From NCBI GenBank assembly GCA_012034595.1, contig JAAUPE010000081.1:1-33223 (forward strand): 33,223 nt of DNA, in the 5' to 3' direction. The notes beneath the pieces are model-generated. The model saw only the letters and a program-made list of their open reading frames with translations, did no database searches and was not told the origin of the DNA. Positions within the stretch are counted from its first letter, which is position 1. Each line of letters starts with the position of its first letter. This DNA comes from Calothrix sp. CSU_2_0 (lineage in GTDB: Bacteria > Cyanobacteriota > Cyanobacteriia > Cyanobacteriales > Nostocaceae). The translations under genes were made by a program, and so were the position numbers. Positions 23,598 through 31,075 of this stretch are shown one piece after another.

Positions 23598-24845
23598 ATG
23601 AGTAGAAAGACAGGACAAGGGGAAAGGGGAAAGGGGAAAGGGGAAAGAGGAAAAGCAACAGGAAATAATATATTTTCTTTCTGCCTCCTTTATTTCCTCC
23701 CTTATTCCCCCTTTCGTCTGTTTCTGACAATTCTGTTAACAATTGGATTATTCGCTTGCAGCAATCCGACTAATAAACCCAAACCCACAGATAAACCAAC
23801 CGAATCAGCATCCGAAAGCAAATTAACGGTATTTGGAGGTTCTTTCGATGCAATCGACGAATCGGGGAAGTTGTTGTGGAGAGTAGATGTAAAAAAGGGA
23901 AGATACATCAAAGAAAAAGAAATTGGGGAAGCCGAAAATCCCTATGGAGAACTTTTTCAGGATGGAAAAGTAGTTTACAAAGTTACCGCAGACAAAGCAG
24001 ATATTGAACAAAATAACAAGCAATTAATTCTGATTCTGCGAGGACAGATAGTGGCAACAGACCCAATCAACGGGGTTGTATTGCGGGGAAATGAGTTAGA
24101 ATGGCGACCTAAAGAAGATTTATTAATCGTTCGCAAGCAGTTGACTGGTAAACACAAACAACTTGACGCAGTTGCCCAGGAAGCAAGGGTAAAAACCCGC
24201 GAACAACGAGTAGACTTTATTGGTGGGGTAATTGCCAACTCCCTCGAACCACCCTTTCAAGTACGAACCGAACACTTGACTTGGCAGGTAAAACAAGAGA
24301 AATTAATTGGCGATCGCCCTTTACAATTTTTTCGCTATAAGAATAATCAAATTACCGACCGTGGTAAAGGTGACACTGCGGACATTGACTTAAAAACCAA
24401 AGTTGTCAGCATTACCAAAAATGCCCAAATCGAACTTGCAGAGCCACGAGTGCAAATCGTCAGCAATTCGATGGCATGGAATCTCAAAACAGAAATTGTC
24501 ACAACAAAAGCCCCAGTGCGCGTCTTACATGTGACTGAGAATATGTTAGTAACAGCCAACCAAGGCGAATTAAGAATACCTCAAAACACAGTATTTTTAC
24601 AGGGAAAAGTTAGTGGTATTGGGCAGCGTGGTCAATCAATTCGGTCAGATAAATTAACTTGGTATTTAAACAATCAACAAGTTGAAGCTCAAGGAAATGT
24701 GGTTTATCAACAACCCAATCCATCGCTCACATTCACTGGTGAAAGCGCAACAGGCAACATTCAGCAAGAAAAGATTGTGGTTAGAAGTGGTAGTAATGGG
24801 CAGAGAGTAATCACAAATATTGTGCCATCGGAACCAGAAAGATAG
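23598..24845 (+). CDS. lptC: LPS export protein LptC (lipoprotein) with repeat-derived N-terminus
   Basis: The 415-residue product is an LptC-type protein of the lipopolysaccharide bridge between inner and outer membrane. It has a beta-jellyroll rich in alternating strands (LTVFGGSFDAIDESGKLLW; later repeats GNELEWRPKEDLLIVR and SDKLTWYLNNQQVEAQGNV). It is about twice the length of proteobacterial LptC and has an LptA-like second half, as in cyanobacterial forms. A lipobox LFAC (Cys54) follows a hydrophobic core (about 41-53). The n-region (residues 6-20, GQGERGKGKGERGKA) is encoded by four GGGGAAA heptamers, giving an unusually long, basic leader. The start ATG has GGAG six bases upstream, so translation probably does begin there. 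Confidence 0.85.
   Translation: MSRKTGQGERGKGKGERGKATGNNIFSFCLLYFLPYSPFRLFLTILLTIGLFACSNPTNKPKPTDKPTESASESKLTVFGGSFDAIDESGKLLWRVDVKKGRYIKEKEIGEAENPYGELFQDGKVVYKVTADKADIEQNNKQLILILRGQIVATDPINGVVLRGNELEWRPKEDLLIVRKQLTGKHKQLDAVAQEARVKTREQRVDFIGGVIANSLEPPFQVRTEHLTWQVKQEKLIGDRPLQFFRYKNNQITDRGKGDTADIDLKTKVVSITKNAQIELAEPRVQIVSNSMAWNLKTEIVTTKAPVRVLHVTENMLVTANQGELRIPQNTVFLQGKVSGIGQRGQSIRSDKLTWYLNNQQVEAQGNVVYQQPNPSLTFTGESATGNIQQEKIVVRSGSNGQRVITNIVPSEPER
23619..23646. repeat. GGGGAAA heptamer tract within lptC
   Basis: Four perfect tandem GGGGAAA units lie 21 bases into the lptC frame. A change of one unit would shift the frame, and only multiples of three units are neutral. The tract resembles heptamer repeats normally found between genes. 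Confidence 0.85.
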
Positions 24846-24857
24846 TGATTAATGCTC

Positions 24858-25223
24858 TCATCGCATCCAATCACTGATAAATTCTAGTTGTCCATGCATT
24901 TCTTCTGCTGACTTGGTATTAATTAGATGTAGAACTCCACGCATTAACTCGCCGATTCCATATCGCTGCTGCGGAGCTAAAATGATTCCCGCATGAAACG
25001 AACCCCGTTCAAGCACAATAGTATGCAAATGATAGAAATCTCTCGTGTTGAAACTGAAAACGACCCGACTGTTTTCTGTTGCCCAATCAAGCTGCTCTTC
25101 ATCTGACTTGTGGAGCATTCCCACATCTGCAACCGTCAGTACATCAACATTGCGCGTCAATAAAGCCTGTACAAAGTCGGTATCCATTGAGTCTTCATCA
25201 ATATACAGTAGAATCTTACTCAT
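24858..25223 (-). CDS. DUF5615 PIN-like toxin of a toxin-antitoxin pair
   Basis: From the ATG at 25223 the product is 121 residues. It starts MSKILLYIDEDSMDTDFVQA and contains VADVGMLHKSDEEQLDWA and FSFNTRDFYHLH. Acidic residues Asp9, Glu10, Asp11, Asp41 and Asp62 match the PIN-like nuclease pattern of DUF5615. The longer frame to 25343 would overlap the antitoxin gene by over 100 bases and is not favoured. Its start overlaps the antitoxin stop by eight bases, the normal layout for such pairs. The toxin is expected to be an RNase, by analogy. The gene ends 12 bases from the convergent lptC stop. Confidence 0.8.
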   Translation of the reverse strand: MSKILLYIDEDSMDTDFVQALLTRNVDVLTVADVGMLHKSDEEQLDWATENSRVVFSFNTRDFYHLHTIVLERGSFHAGIILAPQQRYGIGELMRGVLHLINTKSAEEMHGQLEFISDWMR

Positions 25224-25521
25224 CCGCAAACCTGTTAACAGACTTGCGGTGTAGTGCTGCCAGTCGAAAATACTCAGTTTCTTCTTCAGCCAAATCGGTT
25301 TCAATTTCATCCCGGTTGGCATGGTAATAAGCCAACCCAGCATAAACTTGGGCTAGGTTCAGATGACTCAGACGACGTGCGATTTCTTCCGCACTTGCAC
25401 CTTGCTTGTAGAGAACAACTATGCGACGAACCGAGGTTCCCGTTCCTGTAAGAACCGGACGACCACCACCGATTTTCGAGGTTCGAGTGACTAATGTGCC
25501 AATGTCAGTGCTGGTAGACAT
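25216..25521 (-). CDS. DUF433 antitoxin
   Basis: A 101-residue DUF433 protein. The signature is GGGRPVLTGTGTSVRRIVVLYKQGASAEEIARRL, a helix-turn-helix-like fold related to MerR/VapB-type DNA binders, followed by LNLAQVYAGLAYYHANRDEI. DUF433 genes sit directly ahead of PIN-like DUF5615 genes in many cyanobacteria and are taken to be the antitoxins that repress the operon and neutralise the toxin. It is the first gene of the pair, with the toxin gene overlapping its end by eight bases. Confidence 0.85.
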   Translation of the reverse strand: MSTSTDIGTLVTRTSKIGGGRPVLTGTGTSVRRIVVLYKQGASAEEIARRLSHLNLAQVYAGLAYYHANRDEIETDLAEEETEYFRLAALHRKSVNRFADE

Positions 25522-25605
25522 AATTTATGAAATATTAAGGGGCAGCTTGTCGCTTCTAGTCTAACATTTGGAGTAGTTGAGACTCGGAAGTAACCAAAAA
25601 TCTGT

Positions 25606-25634
25606 AATCCCCAATCCCCAATCCCCAATTCCCT
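25606..25634. repeat. AATCCCC heptamer tract
   Basis: Four tandem heptamers (AATCCCC, AATCCCC, AATCCCC, AATTCCC) end at the stop codon of the minus-strand carboxypeptidase gene. It is the same family as 20-116 and 9502-9560. Confidence 0.8.
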
Positions 25635-26955
25635 AACCCTTAAATACAACCTCATTACGATCGCTTGCACCCAAAAGAGGTAAATTTTTAGTTCCCGAAT
25701 GAGGTGCGATCGCGGTGGGGACAATTTGTGGTAACTGTAGTTGTTTGACTAGATTTTGCAAAAGTTTATCTTGCTCTTGACGGAATGAAGGAACAAAGGG
25801 ACCTCGATTAATAATTGCAAACCAAACTAAACCGCGATCGCGTGTCGGTACAACCCCTGCCAAAGCGCTGACATCGCGTAAAGTCCCCGTTTTCATCACA
25901 GTTGCATTCGGCAGGTGACGGGAATGCATTGTCCCCCGATGATCCACTCCTGAAGTTGGGAATAAATCTGCTAAAGTCACCCCATTTACAACAGCTTCCC
26001 GTTGCAACACCATCAACATCGAACAGACAGCACGGGGAGAAATGCGATTTTCCACACCTAAACCAGAACCATTAATCAACTGAATTTCTGATTCGGGTAC
26101 TCGCGCTAACTTCGCAGCAGTTGATTGGACAACAGTGTGACCTCCGACAGCAATAGCCAGCATTTCTGCCATGTCGTTATTACTGAATACATTCATCTCG
26201 TTGATCAGTTGTTTTAGCGGCAGCGAGCGATGTCTAATCAGCAGAGTTGGCGAAGGAACTGGTTCTGTTGCCAAAACCACCCTACCCGCTATTTTCAGCT
26301 GCGGTTTGGGCGTACCCTTCGGCATAGTAGAATAATGGATATTAATATCCCTCGACCAAGCCGCAGAATTAAGCGTTTGTTTAAAAAATTCACCTGCAAG
26401 GGCTGGATTGCGTTGGAAATTCATGGCAAAGTCACCAACAACAACTAAATTGCCCTTAACTTCCTTAATTCCCATCTTGTCCAAGCTATTGGCAATTGCG
26501 ATCGCCTCTTGCACCACAAATAATGGATCGCCAGTAGCAGTAATTACCAAATCACCCTGCAATACGCCATTTTGAATTGGTCCCGTAGCGCTCACCAAAG
26601 TCTCAAATTGGTGTTCTCCACCCAACATCTTTAAAGACACCAGCGAAGTCGCAATTTTCGTTAGCGAAGCGGCAGGTATCGGTGTTGTACCTTCATGATT
26701 CGCCATGAGAATTGGACCAGACTGCATCCAAATTCCCTGACTTTGGATTGTATTTCCCGCTACTAATTTTCCAGTTACCAAATCCTTGAAATATTGTTCA
26801 ACCGTTTTTACTCCTGCTGGATTTGGATCGGCTGCAACAACTAAACCAGGACTCGTTTGCCAAGCTAATGTCTCCAAAGCATCCAAAGGTTTAACTTGTA
26901 CCCCAGCCATTTCCAGCCAAAGCGAAAACAAGCCAGAGCCAAACAATTCCAGCAT
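25633..26955 (-). CDS. dacB: D-alanyl-D-alanine carboxypeptidase, PBP4 family (S13)
   Basis: A 440-residue penicillin-binding protein that trims or opens peptidoglycan peptides in the periplasm. Serine-acyl motifs are SLTK (Ser97-Lys100), SNN (Ser258-Asn260) and KTG (Lys355-Gly357), in the spacing of class C low-mass PBPs with a large insert between the first two. The N-terminus MLELFGSGLFSLWLEMAG is a short hydrophobic stretch, weaker than a normal signal peptide, so export is inferred from function. It stands alone. Its 3' end runs straight into a heptamer repeat tract (25606-25634), and the spacer upstream is long and repeat-rich. Confidence 0.92.
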   Translation of the reverse strand: MLELFGSGLFSLWLEMAGVQVKPLDALETLAWQTSPGLVVAADPNPAGVKTVEQYFKDLVTGKLVAGNTIQSQGIWMQSGPILMANHEGTTPIPAASLTKIATSLVSLKMLGGEHQFETLVSATGPIQNGVLQGDLVITATGDPLFVVQEAIAIANSLDKMGIKEVKGNLVVVGDFAMNFQRNPALAGEFFKQTLNSAAWSRDINIHYSTMPKGTPKPQLKIAGRVVLATEPVPSPTLLIRHRSLPLKQLINEMNVFSNNDMAEMLAIAVGGHTVVQSTAAKLARVPESEIQLINGSGLGVENRISPRAVCSMLMVLQREAVVNGVTLADLFPTSGVDHRGTMHSRHLPNATVMKTGTLRDVSALAGVVPTRDRGLVWFAIINRGPFVPSFRQEQDKLLQNLVKQLQLPQIVPTAIAPHSGTKNLPLLGASDRNEVVFKG

Positions 26956-27098
26956 TCTTTATTCCTCGATAGGTATGTCGTTTTGAATGTCCTGTGGTAC
27001 TATACAATCTTTTACAAATTAGCAGACTGAGTAAATATAGTAACTGGCATTTTTTCACTACGGAAGTGGCTAATAACACAATATGACGTTTCCTTACC

Positions 27099-27142
27099 AA
27101 ATATTTATTTAAACATTTACCCAAATATTTAAATAAATATTT
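27099..27142. repeat. 15-bp AT-only inverted repeat
   Basis: AAATATTTATTTAAA (27099-27113) and TTTAAATAAATATTT (27128-27142) are perfect complements around a 14-base loop that contains ATTTACCC. Low melting and a divergent-promoter setting suggest a DNA-level role or simple repeat drift. The function is unknown. Confidence 0.7.
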
Positions 27143-27234
27143 AAAATTCCAGAGATAAATCGTTCAAGCGATCGGGAAAAAATTCAGTAGTTAGAAGCCA
27201 GAATAAAGCTTAAGTATTCTGTAGGTAGAAGTGT

Positions 27235-27364
27235 AAAGAGAATATCCCGCTCTTTTGCGAGACAGTCTACAATTAAGCGTGGTGTAAAACCTGCAAAAGT
27301 GACCACGGGGATTATCCCCGGTGGCGCATTTCGCGCGAATCTTCCCACAGGGATACTCCCCGTG
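27235..27364 (-). ncRNA. Candidate structured RNA or REP-like element (multiple hairpins)
   Basis: Four stems lie in 130 bases. AAAGAG/CTCTTT pairs across 27235-27255. CCACGGGGA/TCCCCGGTGG is at 27303-27324, GCGC/GCGC at 27324-27336, and CACAGGGA/TCCCCGTG at 27346-27364. The second and fourth are nearly the same hairpin. On the plus strand the fourth has an A-C mismatch, but on the minus strand that position becomes a G-U pair, which favours a minus-strand RNA. The outer arms CACGGGGA and TCCCCGTG could also pair with each other. It is an isolated GC-rich block in an AT-rich gap. No known RNA family was recognised. Confidence 0.35.
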
Positions 27365-27694
27365 ACAAAGTTCGCACACTTAATTGAATCTGCCAAATAT
27401 ATTCTTCTTTACCTATCGCTGGCAATATGCCTTTACGCCACAACATGTTAAAGAGAGATTCCATTTAATGCACGTGAGGGGTGTTTTGTCTACTCTCTTC
27501 CAAAATTATTCACCGTTATCTGGAAAATTTATGGTATTTTTTGCAAAAATCTTTCCAAACACCGACGGACTAAGCATTTAGTTGCATTGTCAATAATTGT
27601 TAACGTCAGTGACGAATCACAAGGGATTTATAAGGCTACTTCTTTAAGTAAAGCCATCTGGTAAAATTTGTAAGGTTTCTAAAAGCTTTGAGCA

Positions 27695-28720
27695 ATGGGA
27701 TCGACTTGCGTGAGGATCGCAATTGACGCAATGGGAGGGGACCTAGCACCCAAGGAAATCGTGACTGGCGCTCTGCGGGCACGGGAAGAACTGGGTGTCG
27801 AGATACTATTGGTGGGCGACCCCCAACAGATTGAATCTGTACTACCGCCAAAAACCAATATGGCGCAACTGGAGATTGTTCCTTCCGAGGGGGCAGTCGA
27901 AATGGAGGAAGAACCGTTAACTGCGGTGCGGCGCAAGCCAAAATCCTCCATCAATGTGGCAATGGATTTGGTCAAGCAAAAAAGGGCAGACGCGGTATTT
28001 TCTGCGGGACATTCCGGTGCAGCAATGGCATCAGCTTTACTGCGTTTAGGAAGACTACCGGGTATTGACCGTCCAGCAATTGGTGCGGTGTTTCCCACAA
28101 TGATTGCTAGCAAACAAGTATTAATACTTGATGTTGGCGCGAATGTGGATTGCCGTCCCAAGTTTCTAGAGCAATTTGCCGTAATGGGTTCGGTCTACAG
28201 TCAGTACGTGCTGGGTGTTGACGAACCCAAAGTTGGTTTGCTGAATATCGGTGAAGAAGACTCCAAAGGTAACGACGCAGCAGTGCGTACCAACCAGATG
28301 CTACGGGATAATAATCGGGTCATTTTTGCTGGCAACGCTGAAGGGCGTGATGTCCTCTCTGGTGATTTTGATGTCATTGTCTGCGATGGCTTTGTAGGTA
28401 ACGTTTTGCTCAAATTTGCCGAAGCTGTTGGAGAAATAATCTTGCAAATTATCCGTGAAGAGTTACCTCAAGGTTTGCACGGTCAACTTGGTTGTGCAAT
28501 CTTGAAACCTAACCTCAAACGGCTAAAGCAGCGAATGGATCACGCCGAACACGGCGGAGCTTTACTATTAGGTGTAGACGGAATTTGTATAATTGGTCAC
28601 GGCAGTTCCCAAGCACCTTCGGTCTTTAATGCGATTCGGATGGCAAAAGAAGCTGTGGATAACCAGGTTTTACAAAGAATCCAGTCTCAAGATCAAAGCC
28701 TACAACACGAAAGCAGTTAG
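27695..28720 (+). CDS. plsX: Phosphate acyltransferase PlsX
   Basis: Converts acyl-ACP to acyl-phosphate, the donor for the first acylation of glycerol-3-phosphate in membrane lipid synthesis. The 341-residue product shows the family marks RIAIDAMGGDLAPKEIV (7-23), SAGHSGAAMASALLRLGR, the VDCRPKFLEQFAVMGS segment, NIGEEDSKGND and the DHAEHGGALLLGVDG C-terminal block. It is a peripheral membrane enzyme. It leads the conserved plsX-fabH-fabD cluster; the gap to fabH is 295 bases and full of short repeats. The ATG at 27695 has no strong ribosome site. Confidence 0.95.
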   Translation: MGSTCVRIAIDAMGGDLAPKEIVTGALRAREELGVEILLVGDPQQIESVLPPKTNMAQLEIVPSEGAVEMEEEPLTAVRRKPKSSINVAMDLVKQKRADAVFSAGHSGAAMASALLRLGRLPGIDRPAIGAVFPTMIASKQVLILDVGANVDCRPKFLEQFAVMGSVYSQYVLGVDEPKVGLLNIGEEDSKGNDAAVRTNQMLRDNNRVIFAGNAEGRDVLSGDFDVIVCDGFVGNVLLKFAEAVGEIILQIIREELPQGLHGQLGCAILKPNLKRLKQRMDHAEHGGALLLGVDGICIIGHGSSQAPSVFNAIRMAKEAVDNQVLQRIQSQDQSLQHESS

Positions 28721-28763
28721 TCCTTTGTCCTAGCCTGCGGCAAGCCAAAGCCGTGCGTCTAAG

Positions 28764-28828
28764 TCAAAAGTTCTTTTTCCTTTTTTCTTTGTCAAAAGTC
28801 ATTTGTCAAAAATCAAAAGTCATTTGTC
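28764..28828. repeat. GTCAAAAGTC direct repeats
   Basis: TCAAAAGTCATTTGTC occurs twice (28792-28807 and 28813-28828), with a further partial GTCAAAAGTT copy at 28763. It lies in the plsX-fabH gap. Confidence 0.7.
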
Positions 28829-28892
28829 TTATGCCTGCGGCAATCCGATTTCTATCTACATAGTTTTGTTTTTGAAGAATCGTGAATGAGCA

Positions 28893-28999
28893 ATGACTAA
28901 TGACTGATGACTAATGACCAAGACTAATGACTAATGACCTAAGACTAATGACAATGACCAAAGACCAATGACTAATGACCTAAGACTAAATGACTAATA
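28893..28999. repeat. TGACTAA/TGACCAA heptamer tract
   Basis: More than a dozen degenerate copies of ATGACTA, ATGACCA and AAGACTA units fill the 100 bases before the fabH ribosome site. It is distinct in sequence from the CCCAATC family but the same in style. Confidence 0.85.
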
Positions 29000-29015
29000 G
29001 CGTGGGAGAGTAGGA

Positions 29016-30008
29016 GTGCAAAATACAGGAATAGCAATTACTGGGAGTGGTTCGGCAGTGCCTGCTGCTTCCTTAGAAAACCAGGCAATGGCAGCACTGG
29101 TTGATACTTCCGATGAGTGGATAACAACGCGAACGGGCATAAAAAACCGCCAAATTGCATCAGAAAGTGAGTCTTTAAGCAGTCTCGCAGCCGAAGCTAG
29201 TTTACAAGCGATCGCAATGGCTGGGATTTCTGCAAGCGATATTGATTTAATTTTATTAGCGACTTCCACCCCAGATGATTTGTATGGGAGTGCTTGTAAA
29301 GTTCAAGCGGCATTGGGGGCAAATCGTGCCGTCGCTTTTGACTTAACTGCTGCTTGTTCGGGTTTTGTTTTCGCAATAGTCACAGCATCCCAATACATCC
29401 GTACTGGAGTTTATCGGAATGTACTGGTGATTGGTGCTGATATTCACTCCCGTTGGGTTGATTGGAGCGATCGCACAACTTGTGTATTATTTGGAGATGG
29501 TGCTGGGGCTGTGGTCATGCAGGCTGCTGCGACTGATAAATTACTGGGATTTGAACTCAGAAGCGACGGTACACAAAATCACTATCTCAACCTTGCCTAT
29601 GCATCCGATATCCAGGAACTAACCCCAGGTGTCACCGTTAGCACAGGCAGATATAAATCAGTAACCATGAACGGCAAAGAAGTTTATCGGTTTGCAGTTC
29701 AAAAAGTACCTGAAGTAATTGATAAAGCTTTATTTCATGCCCACCTTAGTGTCGATGACATTGATTGGTTACTTTTACACCAAGCTAACCAACGTATCCT
29801 CGATGCTGTTGCCCAGCGCTTAAATGTACCCACTAATAAAGTTATTAGCAATCTTGCCAATTATGGCAATACTTCCGCAGCTTCTATTCCTATTGCCCTC
29901 GACGAAGCTGTACGTGTAGGCAAAATTAAACCCAACGATACCATTGCGGTTTCCGGATTTGGTGCAGGTTTAAGCTGGGGTGCAGCAATTTTTAAATGGG
30001 GGAAATAA
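29016..30008 (+). CDS. fabH: 3-oxoacyl-ACP synthase III (FabH)
   Basis: Starts fatty-acid synthesis by condensing acetyl-CoA with malonyl-ACP. The 330-residue thiolase-fold enzyme has the Cys-His-Asn triad at Cys114 (TAACSGF), His255 (LLLHQANQRI) and Asn285 (ANYGNTSAAS), and ends in the GFGAGLSWGAAIFKWG signature. The start is a GTG at 29016, supported by GGAGAG about 6-10 bases upstream and by the family N-terminus (GIAITGSGSAVP). It sits between plsX and fabD, each separated from it by repeat-filled gaps rather than tight coupling. Confidence 0.96.
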   Translation: MQNTGIAITGSGSAVPAASLENQAMAALVDTSDEWITTRTGIKNRQIASESESLSSLAAEASLQAIAMAGISASDIDLILLATSTPDDLYGSACKVQAALGANRAVAFDLTAACSGFVFAIVTASQYIRTGVYRNVLVIGADIHSRWVDWSDRTTCVLFGDGAGAVVMQAAATDKLLGFELRSDGTQNHYLNLAYASDIQELTPGVTVSTGRYKSVTMNGKEVYRFAVQKVPEVIDKALFHAHLSVDDIDWLLLHQANQRILDAVAQRLNVPTNKVISNLANYGNTSAASIPIALDEAVRVGKIKPNDTIAVSGFGAGLSWGAAIFKWGK

Positions 30009-30011
30009 GAA

Positions 30012-30136
30012 AGTTAGGAGTTAAGAATTAAGAGTTAGTAATTAAAAATATCAAGTTCATTACTCAACGAAATACTTTGAGGAAAACTTTAACCTTCAAA
30101 ACTAAAATCTCGAAATATGACTCTTAACTCCTAACT
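30012..30136. repeat. TTAGGAGTTAAG repeats forming a 15-bp inverted repeat
   Basis: AGTTAGGAGTTAAGA (30012-30026) and TCTTAACTCCTAACT (30122-30136) are perfect complements 95 bases apart, filling most of the fabH-fabD gap. Further CTCCTAACT and CTCCTGACTC units follow to about 30176. The start lies four bases after the fabH stop. Confidence 0.8.
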
Positions 30137-30187
30137 CCTGACTCATCACTTTTAATTCATCACTCCTAACTACTAATTTTTTGAAAG

Positions 30188-31066
30188 ATGGCTAAAACGG
30201 CATGGGTGTTTCCCGGACAGGGTTCTCAGAGCTTGGGAATGGGAATGGATTTACTCGATTTACCTTTATCTAAAGAAAAATTTGCCCAAGCAGAAGAAAT
30301 CTTGGGTTGGTCGGTTGTTGATATCTGTCAAAACGACGAAGAAAAACTATCGCGATCGCTATATACGCAACCGTGTCTATACGTAGTCGAAAGTATCCTT
30401 GCTGACTTACTGCACAAACAGCAAAAACCTGATTTGCTCGCTGGTCATAGTTTAGGGGAATATATCGCTCTGTATGTAGCGGGTGTATTTGAATGGTCAG
30501 CAGGTTTGCGCCTAGTTAAACGTCGTGCTGAACTGATGGACAGTGCCGCAGGTGGGATGATGGCAGCTTTGATTGGTTTCGATCGCGAACAACTCGATCG
30601 CGCATTAGCAGAAAATGCTGATGTGGTTTTGGCAAATGATAATAGTTCGGCGCAGGTTGTCATATCGGGCACACCTGAAGCTGTAAAAGAAGTGATGTCC
30701 AAAGTCAAAACAAAGCGAGCGATTCACTTGAATGTCTCTGGTGCTTTCCATTCACCATTGATGGCAGCAGCAGCAACGGAATATCAGGAAGTATTGGCAT
30801 CAGTAGAATTTCAGGCTGCTCAAGTGCCAGTTTTATCAAATGTAGACCCAACGCCATCAACAAATGCAGGTGAATTAAAACAGCGTTTGATGCAGCAAAT
30901 GACAGGAAGTGTACGTTGGAGAGAGATTTCGGAAGCTTTACCAGCGAATGGGATAGAGCGAGTTGTTGAGATTGGTCCCGGTAATGTGCTGACAGGTTTG
31001 ATTAAACGGACTTGCAGCAATTTAGCATTAGAAAATATTCGCAGTGCTGCCGAATTACCAAATTGA
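30188..31066 (+). CDS. fabD: Malonyl-CoA:ACP transacylase (FabD)
   Basis: Loads malonyl from CoA onto acyl carrier protein for fatty-acid elongation. The 292-residue product has VFPGQGSQSLGMG (7-19), the active serine Ser88 in AGHSLGEY, the basic KRRAELMD segment (111-118) that binds the malonyl carboxylate, and His188 in SGAFHSPLM. Length is normal. GAAAG lies just before the ATG. It is the last gene of the plsX-fabH-fabD cluster, and its stop codon is only 9 bases from the stop of the convergent beta-propeller gene, with no terminator hairpin between. Confidence 0.96.
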   Translation: MAKTAWVFPGQGSQSLGMGMDLLDLPLSKEKFAQAEEILGWSVVDICQNDEEKLSRSLYTQPCLYVVESILADLLHKQQKPDLLAGHSLGEYIALYVAGVFEWSAGLRLVKRRAELMDSAAGGMMAALIGFDREQLDRALAENADVVLANDNSSAQVVISGTPEAVKEVMSKVKTKRAIHLNVSGAFHSPLMAAAATEYQEVLASVEFQAAQVPVLSNVDPTPSTNAGELKQRLMQQMTGSVRWREISEALPANGIERVVEIGPGNVLTGLIKRTCSNLALENIRSAAELPN

Positions 31067-31075
31067 CCAAAAATG

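Larger units (their letters stand above)
26956..27694. other. Spacer between dacB and plsX, with structured elements
   Basis: A 739-base divergent gap. It holds a 15-bp AT-only inverted repeat (27099-27142), a GC-rich set of hairpins (27235-27364) and a GGCTACTT-type small hairpin about 60 bases before plsX (27632-27653). Open frames of 60-70 codons on both strands across 27184-27581 have no family resemblance and are probably chance. Confidence 0.55.

Noticed and set aside
25224-25343. N-terminal extension of the DUF5615 toxin
   Set aside because: It is the antitoxin gene read in another frame; the internal ATG at 25223 matches the family start.
27184-27581. Several 60-70-codon frames between dacB and plsX
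   Set aside because: They overlap the hairpin block in different frames, lack ribosome sites and resemble no family.
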